From Clostridiales bacterium (GTDB lineage Bacteria; Bacillota; Clostridia; Oscillospirales; Oscillospiraceae): a stretch of DNA of 64,000 nt. This document shows, in pieces, positions 34,476 through 42,656 of the stretch. Every line of letters starts with the position of its first letter. The stretch's first letter is position 1. Position numbers and translations under genes: made by a program. Below the pieces are notes generated by a model. That model had not been told where the DNA came from. It saw only the letters and a program-made list of their open reading frames with translations, and ran no database searches. The stretch covers positions 11,607 to 75,606 of the forward strand of contig SFFE01000005.1 of the NCBI GenBank assembly GCA_004556965.1, written 5' to 3'.

Positions 34476-35183
34476 TTAGCCCTCCTTGCCGACGCTGCCC
34501 TCGTAGGAATCATCAGGTACGTCACACGGCAGAACTTCGCGCGGCTGCGCACCGTTAAACGGTCCGACGATACCGAGATCCTCCATCTCATCAATGAGCC
34601 GAGAAGCACGCGACGCACTGATGTTCATTCGGCGCTGCAGGAGCGCCGTGGATGCTTTATTCTCTGCGCGAACGATCAAAATTGCCTGCCGAAGTTCCTG
34701 GTCTGCATCATCCAGCAGATTATCGTCATCATCGTCCAACAGATCATCCTCATACGCCTCTAACGGCTCTGCATCCTCTGGAAGATCGTCGGCATCATCC
34801 TCGTCGATCTCCGGCATGGTGCCGGGCGTCAGAACGCCGCGCTCGATGATGTCTCGGAAGAAATACTGGAGCCAGCAGTAATGCAGCTTGTTGAACAGAT
34901 TCTTGATCTTTGCAAACAGGGCATCGCCGATCGTGAAAGTCTCCGAAATCTTATAGATCAGCACTCCGTCCTTATATGCAAACACGATTGATGCATCGGG
35001 GCTGGTGTACCCGTTATCCTCTGCGGCCTCCAGCAGAGAAAGCTGCTCCTCCACGCCGCTTACCGGGCGGATCGTCAGCGTGATCGGATATGTGTCATGC
35101 CGGAATCGGTACACGAGATTGTTCTCGTCGCAAATCCCCTGCAGCTTTTTCTTGTATGCCTCATACTTGGCAACTTCGCTCAT
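34476..35183 (-). CDS. Phage protein with C-terminal FtsK-gamma-like winged helix
   Basis: A 235-residue protein. The N-terminal ~120 residues are an alpha/beta domain (YRFRHDTYPITLTIRPVSG) I do not recognise. Residues ~125-160 are an extremely acidic linker (DEDDADDLPEDAEPLE, DDLLDDDDD). The end, ~172-225 (ILIVRAENKASTALLQRRMN followed by ISASRASRLIDEMEDLGIVG), is the FtsK gamma domain, which reads KOPS/SRS sequences. No translocase motor is present. AAGGAG precedes the ATG. Confidence 0.8.
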   Translation of the reverse strand: MSEVAKYEAYKKKLQGICDENNLVYRFRHDTYPITLTIRPVSGVEEQLSLLEAAEDNGYTSPDASIVFAYKDGVLIYKISETFTIGDALFAKIKNLFNKLHYCWLQYFFRDIIERGVLTPGTMPEIDEDDADDLPEDAEPLEAYEDDLLDDDDDNLLDDADQELRQAILIVRAENKASTALLQRRMNISASRASRLIDEMEDLGIVGPFNGAQPREVLPCDVPDDSYEGSVGKEG

Positions 35184-35200
35184 GGTAAAACTCCTTTCGT

Positions 35201-35716
35201 TCACCCGAGTAGCAGCAACGTGCCATTCCAGCCCGTTCGCACTCGGTATTTGTCCAAATCGGCCTCTGTGATGTACTTGCGGCCGAAAACTTCTTTCATG
35301 TGGGACCATACGTCCCACGGAATGTTGTAAACTGCGCCGGACGAGAATCCGGCAATCACAGCGCATCGAGCGCCGAGCGCCTGAGACTCCGTCATGACAA
35401 CCGCTTGAATTTGCAGGACGCGGCTTTGCTCCATACGCGCGGCAGACGTGTACTTCGCCTCGAACATCACCTCACGGCCGCCTTTGATCAGGCCTTTGTA
35501 ATCCGGCTGTGCTTTCTTCTCGAAGCACGCGATGAACCTCCCGTTTCCGATGTTCCGCAAGACGCGCATCGGCTCCGGTGTCTTTTCGATCAGCGCGAAC
35601 CCGCGCTGACGGTAATAGGCAAACGACGCATCCAGCCGTTCTTCAAACTGCTTGCCTTTTGCGCGGCTGATCTGCCCCTGAAGCTGACGCTTTGGGTCTT
35701 TCACCTGACCCGTCAT
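35201..35716 (-). CDS. RecU-like Holliday junction resolvase
   Basis: A 171-residue nuclease of the RecU family. The active-site segment QPDYKGLIKGGREVMFEAKY supplies the D...E-x-K of the PD-(D/E)xK fold. The N-terminus (KGKQFEERLDASFAYYRQRG) is the first family helix, and GAVYNIPWDVW the C-terminal part. It would resolve recombination intermediates in phage replication with the Sak4-like protein and SSB. AGGAGG precedes the ATG. Confidence 0.88.
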   Translation of the reverse strand: MTGQVKDPKRQLQGQISRAKGKQFEERLDASFAYYRQRGFALIEKTPEPMRVLRNIGNGRFIACFEKKAQPDYKGLIKGGREVMFEAKYTSAARMEQSRVLQIQAVVMTESQALGARCAVIAGFSSGAVYNIPWDVWSHMKEVFGRKYITEADLDKYRVRTGWNGTLLLLG

Positions 35717-35892
35717 CGTGTCGATCCTCCTGCGTAGCCGATGCAGAACATTGCCACACCTACGACGGTTTGCACGAACGCACGCCAGCCAGGCAGCAGC
35801 TCATGATCGCTCGCTCCCGCCGTGCCAAGCACCAGCAGCAGGCCAAAGATGCAGATCGCCGTGCAAAGCGCCTTGACTTTTTTGTGCGTCAT
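35713..35892 (-). CDS. Small two-helix membrane protein
   Basis: A 59-residue protein with a basic start (MTHKKVKALCTA) and two hydrophobic segments (CTAICIFGLLLVLGTAG and AFVQTVVGVAMFCIGYAGG). It lies between the SleB-like hydrolase and RecU genes and overlaps both. Size and topology would suit a holin, but the location in the early block argues against a late lysis role. Confidence 0.6.
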   Translation of the reverse strand: MTHKKVKALCTAICIFGLLLVLGTAGASDHELLPGWRAFVQTVVGVAMFCIGYAGGSTR

Positions 35893-36488
35893 ACTGCATC
35901 GCCCCACTGATACGCATAGCAGAATACGTGATCGCCAATTTTGCCCCATACGCGGTCGTTCTCACCGGATCGGGAGAAAAACACGACATCTGCCGGGAGA
36001 ACGGAGTCGCCATACATTGCCGCATCGATGGCGTCATATTGCGCCTGCGTGGGTTTTGCCGTCCCGATTCTGTTGATGGTTGAAAACTGCGGTACGCGCG
36101 TTCCAGCTCCCTGGTGCAGCACATCATGCACCGTTCCCGGGAAATCTGGAGAGATCACGCGGTTAAGCACAACCTCAGCCACCGCCTGCTGCCCTTCCGC
36201 GCTCTGGTTGCCCGACTCTAAGTATACAATCGCGGCCAGTTCCTCCAGTTCAGCATCCGTTATTTCCACGGCCGCATACCGTGGTACCCGAACCGGCTTG
36301 TCCTCCGTCTCCGCAACTTGCCCGTATTCTGTTGTTGCCGGTTCGGAAAGCTGCGCAGGAGTTGAAATTTCGGTATTTTCTAACTTGCCGGTAATTTGCT
36401 CCGGCTGATATGTAGCGCGCACGGCAATGATCGCCGCCAGCGCGCCGATCAGAGCGCAGAGCACTGTATATTGGAATTCCTTAGTCAT
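35889..36488 (-). CDS. SleB/CwlJ-type cell wall hydrolase
   Basis: A 199-residue protein. An N-terminal membrane anchor (TVLCALIGALAAIIAVRA) is followed by a linker and a hydrolase-2 domain (ITDAELEELAAIVYLESG, GQQAVAEVVLNRV, GGGTRVPQFS-like QGAGTRVPQFSTI). The glutamate in YLESGNQ is the proposed catalytic acid in the family. Such enzymes act on spore cortex or peptidoglycan. Here it lies in the replication block between helicase loader and a small membrane protein; its role is unclear. Confidence 0.85.
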   Translation of the reverse strand: MTKEFQYTVLCALIGALAAIIAVRATYQPEQITGKLENTEISTPAQLSEPATTEYGQVAETEDKPVRVPRYAAVEITDAELEELAAIVYLESGNQSAEGQQAVAEVVLNRVISPDFPGTVHDVLHQGAGTRVPQFSTINRIGTAKPTQAQYDAIDAAMYGDSVLPADVVFFSRSGENDRVWGKIGDHVFCYAYQWGDAV

Positions 36489-37294
36489 GTTTGCAACCTC
36501 CAATTCGGCCTTCCGGCGAAATTGATATAATGCTTTTTGCTGCGTTCATAGATGCGGGAGCCAAGCGCTTCGTCGAAGTCGATCAGGTAATCTAAGCTCC
36601 ACTCCGTGCTGATAACGGTCAGCTTCGCGCTGTCGTTGTACCGCGAGTTGAGTATCTCAAACGCAAGGCGAATATCTGCTGTGCTCGGCTTCACACCGCC
36701 TCCGGTTTTGAACAGGTCGTCGATGTAGAGCAGCTTTGTCTTTTTCAGCGGCGATATCAGGTGCTGATACGATTCGTCGTCGTTGACAACCGCTTTGGCC
36801 TGCACAGACATATCCCTCCAAAGCACATACCGCGCATCAACCCCGGCGTCGAGCAGCGCGGCACATACGGCAGTACACAGATGTGTCTTACCAGAACCGG
36901 AATTTCCGGAGGCGAGTAGCCATCCGCTTCTCGACGCCACGTAATCCTGCGCGATCTCCAGCGCGACAGTCTGCCACTTCTCCACGGTAGTCCATGTGTC
37001 GAAGGTGTACCGAGCCACCATGTCCATCAAGCCGGAAACGCGAAGCCTGCGAATGTTTCGACGGCGCACCATGCATTCACACTCGTGAGTGATTAGCACG
37101 CCCTGTTCTCCGAGCGTGTACGTATATCCGCGGTTCTTGCATTTTTGGCAGTTGAGCTCGCCGAGCTCGCCCTGCTTGCTGTTTGCCGCCTCAAGGCGCT
37201 CCAAGTCAAACGCCTCCCGGTCATGCTCTGTCAGTGGGGCTTGGGAGATTCCAAGCTCTTGGAGCTTCGCCGCGATCTCTGCCGGTAGCTGCAT
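36485..37294 (-). CDS. dnaC: DnaC-like replicative helicase loader
   Basis: A 269-residue AAA+ ATPase. N-terminal zinc-binding CQKCKNRGYTY ... HECECMVRRR; Walker A GNSGSGKTH; Walker B LLYIDDLF; sensor STEWSLDYL. It loads the host DnaB-type helicase at the phage origin. GGAGGTG stands six bases before the ATG at 37294. It overlaps the end of the replication protein gene by 74 bases. Confidence 0.88.
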   Translation of the reverse strand: MQLPAEIAAKLQELGISQAPLTEHDREAFDLERLEAANSKQGELGELNCQKCKNRGYTYTLGEQGVLITHECECMVRRRNIRRLRVSGLMDMVARYTFDTWTTVEKWQTVALEIAQDYVASRSGWLLASGNSGSGKTHLCTAVCAALLDAGVDARYVLWRDMSVQAKAVVNDDESYQHLISPLKKTKLLYIDDLFKTGGGVKPSTADIRLAFEILNSRYNDSAKLTVISTEWSLDYLIDFDEALGSRIYERSKKHYINFAGRPNWRLQT

Positions 37295-37925
37295 TGCGGT
37301 CACCTCCGTTCTTTTCGGGAAGCACATCATCCCAGCGGCCTTGATTCAGCCATGTTGCCGGGTTCGGAATATATTGCCCAAAGTCCCTACTCCATTGATC
37401 GCTGCGCTTCTGCCGCTCAATCGCGGTCAGGAGCGTTTCGAGCGAAATCCGTGATTTTTGGACTTTCTCGAAAGCTTTCTTAGCAGCCTGTTTACCAACT
37501 TTCTTCGGGTACGCCGACCAAAATGTTTCGAACTCCGTGTCCCCCGAGGGGGATATAGGGGGTGTATTATTACTCCCTTCTCCTATATCCCTATTCCCTT
37601 CTCCCTTATCGCTTCCGGTTTGCTTGCCGTTTGCTTCGTGTTTGCTTTCTATTTGCTTCGTATTTGCTTCCGTTTTGCTTCCGGTTTGCTTGCCGTTTGC
37701 TTTGCCACCAGCAGCACCAGAGATTGACTTTTTTCGGCTAACCTCAATATTCGGCTGTGCAAGCCGGAACAAGGCGGCTGGAACTCCGCAAATCTTAGGT
37801 TCTGTGCCATCAAGCGCATATTCGCAAATCGCCATTAAGTATTCTGCCTGCATTTCTTTGTCTTCCAATTCCTTGGCAGCGTCGTAAAACGAGCGGAAGA
37901 ACCGAAAAGACGTTCGATCATCCAT
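37221..37925 (-). CDS. Phage replication initiation protein (DUF6291-type N-terminus, DnaD-like role)
   Basis: A 234-residue protein. Residues 3-45 (RTSFRFFRSFYDAAKELEDK then AICEYALDGTEP) are a DUF6291-type domain of phage replication proteins. Residues ~70-105 are a degenerate repeat (ANGKQTGSKTEANTKQIES...). Residues ~130-200 contain FWSAYPKKVGKQAAKKAFEK and YIPNPATWLNQGRWDD, a pattern near the C-terminus of many DnaD/replisome organiser proteins. It directly precedes the loader, as origin-binding proteins do. Confidence 0.8.
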   Translation of the reverse strand: MDDRTSFRFFRSFYDAAKELEDKEMQAEYLMAICEYALDGTEPKICGVPAALFRLAQPNIEVSRKKSISGAAGGKANGKQTGSKTEANTKQIESKHEANGKQTGSDKGEGNRDIGEGSNNTPPISPSGDTEFETFWSAYPKKVGKQAAKKAFEKVQKSRISLETLLTAIERQKRSDQWSRDFGQYIPNPATWLNQGRWDDVLPEKNGGDRNAATGRDRGEAPRAWNLPSPTDRA

Positions 37926-37937
37926 ATAAGAACCACC

Positions 37938-38459
37938 TTAAAACGGCAGGTCGCCGTCGTCCTGATAATCGGAAAATTGCGTCTGCACGCCATAATCAGG
38001 ACTCGAATCATAGGCGTCGCTGCTCTGTGGATCGGCACTTGCAGCAGCAGGCTGCTGATAGCCCCCGTACTGGCTCCTATTGTCGCCATAGTTGTATCTC
38101 GGCTCTGCGGGTCTGGAATAATCGCCACCATCGCGGCGCTTGCTTTCACCAAAATAGACGTTCTCCGCCACGACCTCGGCGCTGCGGCGCTTGTTGCTGT
38201 CGCGGTCGGTCCAATCGCGCATCTGCAGGCGGCCGCTCACGGCTACCATGCTGCCCTTGGTGAAATACTTCGAGACGAATTCCGCTGTCTGACGCCAAGC
38301 CACGATGTCGATGAAATCGGTCTGACGCTCGCCGCCGTCGCGGCTGCCATAGTCGCGGTCAACCGCCAGCGTGAACGACGCCACCGGGATCTTCGACTGG
38401 GTGTAGCGGAGCTCAGGGTCTCTGGTGAGCCGGCCCATGATGGTAATGTGATTAAGCAT
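37938..38459 (-). CDS. ssb: Single-stranded DNA-binding protein
   Basis: A 173-residue OB-fold SSB: MLNHITIMGRLTRDPELRYT, VASFTLAVDRDYG, FIDIVAWRQTAEFVSKYFTKG, MVAVSGRLQMRDW. The Gln/Tyr/Ser-rich linker ends in DDGDLPF, the acidic tip that recruits partner proteins. It works with the Sak4-like ATPase and RecU in phage replication. Start at 38459 with AAGAGGGT upstream. Confidence 0.95.
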   Translation of the reverse strand: MLNHITIMGRLTRDPELRYTQSKIPVASFTLAVDRDYGSRDGGERQTDFIDIVAWRQTAEFVSKYFTKGSMVAVSGRLQMRDWTDRDSNKRRSAEVVAENVYFGESKRRDGGDYSRPAEPRYNYGDNRSQYGGYQQPAAASADPQSSDAYDSSPDYGVQTQFSDYQDDGDLPF

Positions 38460-38640
38460 CCGGCGTACCCTCTTTTTGGTCCGGTTTCGGCCCAAGTATC
38501 AGATCCTCGACAGCGGAATCAAGCCCGTATGCGCTGTTCCGGTAGCACTTTCGCAGGAGCTCCAAATCTCTGGTATCTTTAACAAGATCCAAATACTCGC
38601 TCAGTGGAATATAAACATTCAACGTGCTGGGCATATTCAT
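38452..38640 (-). CDS. Small phage protein next to SSB
   Basis: A 62-residue protein (MNMPSTLNVYIPLSEYLDLV..., mostly helical). AGGAGAAG lies just before it and it overlaps SSB by eight bases. Function not recognised. Confidence 0.65.
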   Translation of the reverse strand: MNMPSTLNVYIPLSEYLDLVKDTRDLELLRKCYRNSAYGLDSAVEDLILGPKPDQKEGTPDA

Positions 38641-39008
38641 CTTCTCCTTTCAGCGTTGCATATTCTGATTGCTCGCTTGCAATCGTCCACATCGAACATG
38701 CCGATGTGGGTTTTCTCTGCGGGCAGATTCATCTTCTGCGCCAGCCAACCATAGGCGGCGCTGCGATGTCCGCGGAATCTCCCGTATTGCCAGATCGGGT
38801 CAAAGGCTTTGTGCGCAGCTCGCTTCCAGTACCGCAGTTCTGCATTTGCGAATCGGCCAAACGGCTTGTCCGTGTTCCTGTGGCAGCCAACATAGGCCAT
38901 GCAATTTCGGCAAAGCCAAACTTTATTCCCGTAGTCCCTGCCGTAAATAACCTTGCTGCTTACCAGCTCGGCTCGCCGGCCGCAGTAGTCGCAATATACC
39001 TCTCTCAT
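38637..39008 (-). CDS. Zinc-finger protein, DUF3268-like
   Basis: A 123-residue protein beginning MREVYCDYCGRRAELVSS with a second pair CRNCMAYVGCH, then a basic helical part (FGRFANAELRYWKRAAHKAF) and KTHIGMF. This is the DUF3268 pattern frequent in phage recombination/replication blocks; it may bind nucleic acid. Overlaps the neighbours by four bases on each side. Confidence 0.8.
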   Translation of the reverse strand: MREVYCDYCGRRAELVSSKVIYGRDYGNKVWLCRNCMAYVGCHRNTDKPFGRFANAELRYWKRAAHKAFDPIWQYGRFRGHRSAAYGWLAQKMNLPAEKTHIGMFDVDDCKRAIRICNAERRR

Positions 39009-39520
39009 GAATCAAACCTCGCTTTCATTTCCGGAGTGTCGGTGTCGATGCCAAGCTCGCGAGCCTCAGACACCGCGCCGTCGATCAGGCGCGCCATCTC
39101 CTTGCTGTCCATGTCGGACGTGTGCTTGTAGATCAGGAAGCAGTTGAAGTCCACGCCATTCTCCGTGCGGGTATCGAAGCATTTAGCGTATTTGTAATAC
39201 TTGTAGATATCTACAGAGACAGGCAGCTTCCACCCGACGGGCGTTCCGTTTTTGTCCCGATCCACGACGCCGTACTCCAAGACAAGGCGCTGTTTCACAG
39301 CCTCGTCGCTTTCTCCGGTCGCAATGGCGATCTCGTTCACAAGCACGTGGAAGTAGGCATTGGCGTCCTTGCTGCGCTTCCGGCGCCACTTTTTGATGGA
39401 CACATCCACATCTACCTCCTTGAAGGCTTCATAGCCCTCGCGGAAGTCGGTGTCGAGCTCAATCGTGAGCCGTTGCTTGCGGTTAACGCCATAGGAAAAG
39501 TCGATTAGGCGTCCTTTCAT
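39005..39520 (-). CDS. Phage recombination-block protein of unknown function (NinB-like in context)
   Basis: A 171-residue protein with IKKWRRKRSKDANAYFHVLV followed by NEIAIATG, a motif of a conserved family in Firmicutes phages that sits between SSB and recombination genes. The basic KKWRRKRS stretch suggests nucleic-acid binding. NinB-type recombination proteins have similar length and place, but the relation is not certain. It starts at ATGA overlapping the nuclease stop. Confidence 0.65.
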   Translation of the reverse strand: MKGRLIDFSYGVNRKQRLTIELDTDFREGYEAFKEVDVDVSIKKWRRKRSKDANAYFHVLVNEIAIATGESDEAVKQRLVLEYGVVDRDKNGTPVGWKLPVSVDIYKYYKYAKCFDTRTENGVDFNCFLIYKHTSDMDSKEMARLIDGAVSEARELGIDTDTPEMKARFDS

Positions 39521-40134
39521 TTCGCCAGCCACTTTTCCTTGTAAGTGTCCAAGAGTCCCATGCTTGTGATCGACAGAATAAACTCGCCGATAATGTCCGA
39601 GATCGGCCTTGAAGTATCTGGCGTATACCGTTCTGTGTAAAGATCGCTTCCATCGCTCACGAGGTAGACAAACTCACGTGCCTCCGGGACGATGTAGAAA
39701 TACATGGGGTGCTGCGGACTTTCGAGGTATGTGCCGGCAAGCTCAACATCTTTGAAGTTTCTGTTTTTGAACTTCACATCGTAGATCGTTCCGGCTTTCA
39801 GCACGTCCAAGATGCCATAGGCGACAAACGTCATGCCGCAAACTTCGATGTCTCTTTGTACGCGAACCTGCACAGGCGCGCCGCGAACAATCGCTGCAAC
39901 CTTCTGAATACCGCTTTCCCATTTCGGATGAGGAGTCCGCTGCACACCGGCGGCCGCTGCATAGACGGCATTCTCAAATTCGATACCGTTGAGCATTGCG
40001 TCGGTCGGTTCTTTCTTCTCCCGATTCAGCGTCCTCACGAAATCCGCCTTTGCATCTTCCTCGCCGCCCTCAGGACAGTCGAACATATACATCCACGAAG
40101 AGAGCAGGGACTGCGTAATGAGAAACTTCTCCAT
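39517..40134 (-). CDS. PD-(D/E)XK nuclease
   Basis: A 205-residue protein with the motif set of RecB/Cas4-like nucleases: GIEFENAV (50-57), YGILDVL with D110, and YDVKFK (D119-x-K121), then an aromatic/Q-rich PQHPMYFYIV region. Its position next to the Sak4-like ATPase suggests a paired exonuclease-annealase recombination system. The product is start-checked at 40134 with GGTGGCG upstream. Confidence 0.85.
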   Translation of the reverse strand: MEKFLITQSLLSSWMYMFDCPEGGEEDAKADFVRTLNREKKEPTDAMLNGIEFENAVYAAAAGVQRTPHPKWESGIQKVAAIVRGAPVQVRVQRDIEVCGMTFVAYGILDVLKAGTIYDVKFKNRNFKDVELAGTYLESPQHPMYFYIVPEAREFVYLVSDGSDLYTERYTPDTSRPISDIIGEFILSITSMGLLDTYKEKWLAK

Positions 40135-40144
40135 CAGCGCCACC

Positions 40145-41116
40145 TTATCCGTTCTGTGCCGCAGTTCCGCCAGCGGTAAGGTCTGCCACGTAGTAGCTGT
40201 TGAGGACGCGGTCAAATTTCAGGCCGAGACTGTCGGTCTTCGCTTTGAGCAGTGCAGCAGCCTCCTTCTTGGAAGTCAGCGCATGATTGAGCGTCTGCAG
40301 CGCAGCAAGCGCGGCATTTGCGCTGTCCACATCAGCGACCCCTCTGACGATCTCATTTGCATGGGCCATTGCAGCGTCATACTGCTCTCTGACTGGTGCA
40401 AACGCCTCATTCTCTGCCTGAATATTGGCCTTTGCCTGTTCGAAAAGGCGGGTCAGGAAATCGTTCTTATCATCGGGACCGAGAGTCGGAATTGCGATCT
40501 TGCCCTGAATGCCGTGGCAGCCTTTTGCGAAATACTCTTGCTCCGGCGTGAAGCAAATCACACGCTGATCACCGATCATCTGCACATACCCGCCGAAATC
40601 GCACGGCGTCCAAACGGTATTTCGGACGCTCCCCTCGCACACAAGGCGCTGCACAGGATTGCCGTCCTTGTCCGCCGTCTCGTTGGAGTGGAACACATAG
40701 ATGATGTTCTTGTTCAGGCGGGTTTTGACATCCTCAGTAAAGCGATTCCACTCGCTTTTGACAAAGCCGAATCCTTTGAGTCCGTTGAACTCGCCGGACT
40801 TGGTTTTCGCGCCCTTTTCTTCCATCGCCCACTCCTTCAGGAAGGTCACGAAGCTGCCGCCGGTGTCAATCACGACGGTCTGGTAGTTGCGCATATCGGG
40901 GGAATTGATATCCGCGCACACTTCCTTGTAGTTGTTGCAGACGGACGTATCTTTCCGGTGCGCTGCACGAACGCGGGAAATGCCGCGGTCAAAATCCAGC
41001 AGAATCGGATCGGGCGCAGACAGCGCGAGCGTTGTTTTGCCGACACCGGGGCTGCCGTAGATAATCATGGAGAATTTTTTGTCCGAGAAATTCATGTTTT
41101 CAGGCTTCACAATCAT
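40145..41116 (-). CDS. Sak4-like AAA ATPase (phage nucleotide-binding recombinase)
   Basis: A 323-residue RecA-like ATPase: Walker A GSPGVGKTT (21-29), Walker B YQTVVIDTGGSFV and ADDKNDFLTRLFEQ-like (PDDKNDFLTRLFEQ) at the end of the ATPase core. A C-terminal Ala-rich coiled coil (ANAALAALQTLNHALTSKKE) follows. Sak4 proteins catalyse strand exchange/annealing with SSB. It lies between a PD-(D/E)XK nuclease gene and small zinc-finger genes. Confidence 0.82.
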   Translation of the reverse strand: MIVKPENMNFSDKKFSMIIYGSPGVGKTTLALSAPDPILLDFDRGISRVRAAHRKDTSVCNNYKEVCADINSPDMRNYQTVVIDTGGSFVTFLKEWAMEEKGAKTKSGEFNGLKGFGFVKSEWNRFTEDVKTRLNKNIIYVFHSNETADKDGNPVQRLVCEGSVRNTVWTPCDFGGYVQMIGDQRVICFTPEQEYFAKGCHGIQGKIAIPTLGPDDKNDFLTRLFEQAKANIQAENEAFAPVREQYDAAMAHANEIVRGVADVDSANAALAALQTLNHALTSKKEAAALLKAKTDSLGLKFDRVLNSYYVADLTAGGTAAQNG

Positions 41117-41130
41117 GGTAATAGCTCCTT

Positions 41131-41352
41131 TCAGTCGCAAAAACTTCTGTGGCAGTGCGGGCAGCTGACAATATGTCCGCTCCCTGCATCCTCTACCGCA
41201 ATGCCGGAGACGTACCCGCCCGGCCATCTAACTGGTCGGAAAATATCAACGCCGCAGCGATAGCAACTTCCGCTTCTCGGAGAGAAGTTCGGGAGATTGC
41301 GCTCTGCGCAGTATTGAGCCTGCGCTGCTGCGGCTTTCTGTGTGTCATACAT
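41131..41352 (-). CDS. Small zinc-ribbon phage protein
   Basis: A 73-residue protein ending with CYRCGVDIF ... VSCPHCHRSFCD, two C-x-x-C pairs plus extra Cys/His. The early helix (MYDTQKAAAAQAQYCAER) and this ribbon recur in early operons of Clostridia phages. Function unknown. Confidence 0.7.
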   Translation of the reverse strand: MYDTQKAAAAQAQYCAERNLPNFSPRSGSCYRCGVDIFRPVRWPGGYVSGIAVEDAGSGHIVSCPHCHRSFCD

Positions 41353-41755
41353 TGTCTTGACATCCTTTCTCTTTGAGGTAGTTGTCTACTTGCTTTACCA
41401 CCCATTCATTCACCGTCGCATATCCGTCCTCGGATATGGCACGTTGCAACAGCCGAAATTTCGCGTCAGGCAAACGTCCCTGCACCCGGCAGGTAAACTT
41501 GTGTTTGCCGGAGCGCCGATTTCCTGTGTGCGAATTTTCGCCGTCAGTGATTTGCTGCGCCGTTTCCGGGATTTGCGGGTACGATGTACGCAGCAGCCGG
41601 AACCCTTCCGGATGGAGCACAACACCATATTTCCAAGGTTTCATGCACTTGGACATCAGCGTTTTATCAAACGACGGAAACAGGCCACGGATGATCTTGA
41701 CCGCGTCTTTCGGCTGGGCGCCAGATTGCGAGATAAGTTCTTTCAGGTCTTCCAT
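41345..41755 (-). CDS. Phage early protein with a possible ribbon-helix-helix end
   Basis: A 136-residue basic protein. Its C-terminus (GRLPDAKFRLLQRAISEDGY followed by ATVNEWVVKQVDNYL) has the size and pattern of an RHH-like DNA-binding domain; the N-terminus (MEDLKELISQSGAQPKDAVK) is helical. AAAGGGG precedes the ATG. Function unknown; regulatory role possible. Confidence 0.65.
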   Translation of the reverse strand: MEDLKELISQSGAQPKDAVKIIRGLFPSFDKTLMSKCMKPWKYGVVLHPEGFRLLRTSYPQIPETAQQITDGENSHTGNRRSGKHKFTCRVQGRLPDAKFRLLQRAISEDGYATVNEWVVKQVDNYLKEKGCQDNV

Positions 41756-41934
41756 GCGACCGATCCCCTTTCCTGTTTGACAGAATCGCTGCGGAATGAT
41801 AGAATGTCAGTGGTTTTTTGATCCTGAGGTCGTCTCCGTTGCAGCGGGGCGGCCTCCTTTTTTGTGATCTGGCAGTCGCAGATCTCTCCCGGATCAAGAT
41901 TGCACCCGCAGAATGGGCATATGCGGTAAATCAT
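41743..41934 (-). CDS. Small zinc-finger protein
   Basis: A 63-residue protein beginning MIYRICPFCGCNLDPGEICDC, a short zinc finger very common in phage early operons, with a polar tail. GGAGGCG precedes the ATG and the start overlaps the DUF3846 stop. Confidence 0.75.
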   Translation of the reverse strand: MIYRICPFCGCNLDPGEICDCQITKKEAAPLQRRRPQDQKTTDILSFRSDSVKQERGSVAWKT

Positions 41935-42314
41935 GTCGTCGCCTCCGGGAAGAAGGCGGCGGCGAGATCGGACACTGCTCTCATCAACGGAATCAGCATT
42001 TCGCTGATTTCACCATCCTCCAGCCCGACGATGTCCGGCTCACCGTTCACGATCCCGCCCTTCATGATGACAACATTTCCGACAATGGGCTGTCCATGTT
42101 TCGGCGTTCCATAAAGGACAGAACCAATTCCGTTCAGTTTGAGGTTTTGGAGCAACCCTTCCTCGTTAACGACCATGAGATACGGCTTGAGGAGTCCTCT
42201 GGGAAACACAATTTCAATATGCCCGCCGACTTCGGCTCCGACCGTCTGATAGAGCGGTTCCCCAAATTCTTTGACCGACATGTCGCCGTCAGTCTTGATT
42301 ACGATTCCTTTCAT
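41931..42314 (-). CDS. DUF3846-domain phage protein
   Basis: A 127-residue protein: MKGIVIKTDGDMSVKEFGEPLYQTVGAEVGG..., VVNEEGLLQNLKLN, YGTPKHGQPIVGNVVIMKGG. This is the DUF3846 pattern, found in phages and mobile elements; activity unknown. GGACTGATG lies upstream. Confidence 0.85.
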   Translation of the reverse strand: MKGIVIKTDGDMSVKEFGEPLYQTVGAEVGGHIEIVFPRGLLKPYLMVVNEEGLLQNLKLNGIGSVLYGTPKHGQPIVGNVVIMKGGIVNGEPDIVGLEDGEISEMLIPLMRAVSDLAAAFFPEATT

Positions 42315-42348
42315 GTTTCATCAGTCCTTTCTCAATGTAATTTCGCGG

Positions 42349-42567
42349 TTACGACAGCCACCGCGCAAGCGCAACCAGTGGGACAACGATCCTGGCGTTC
42401 TTTTTACTGCCCGGCTTTTTTGCCGGGAACGTTTTATCCATCAGCAGCGTGTCGCGGCTCAGGCCGACGACCTCGCATGCCTCTTGGATGTAGATCGTCT
42501 CCCGGCCCGGAAAACGCGCATCCAGTCGCTCAAGCTGGTCCCGGAAGCCCTCCTTCTCTTTTGGCAT
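42349..42567 (-). CDS. Helix-turn-helix DNA-binding protein (excisionase-like)
   Basis: A 72-residue protein with an HTH in the middle (IYIQEACEVVGLSRDTLLMD) followed by the wing-like FPAKKPGSKKNARIVVPLVA LARWL end. Size and layout fit MerR/Xis-like excisionases or early regulators. It is the first or second gene after the Cro-like gene. GGAGGTG is upstream. Confidence 0.75.
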   Translation of the reverse strand: MPKEKEGFRDQLERLDARFPGRETIYIQEACEVVGLSRDTLLMDKTFPAKKPGSKKNARIVVPLVALARWLS

Positions 42568-42656
42568 TGAATAATCACCTCCACATCACCGTTCACAAAC
42601 ATTTCTCGCATCTGCCAAGTACAAATCGAGGCGCAATTCTTGCAATGCAGTCTGAT

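Noticed and set aside
35713..36488. The holin-endolysin lysis cassette
   Set aside because: The position in the early block and the SleB-type domain do not fit a late lysis module, which is more likely left of the window.
37600..37715. A CRISPR-like array
   Set aside because: The repeats are short, degenerate, without spacers, and in frame with a coding sequence.
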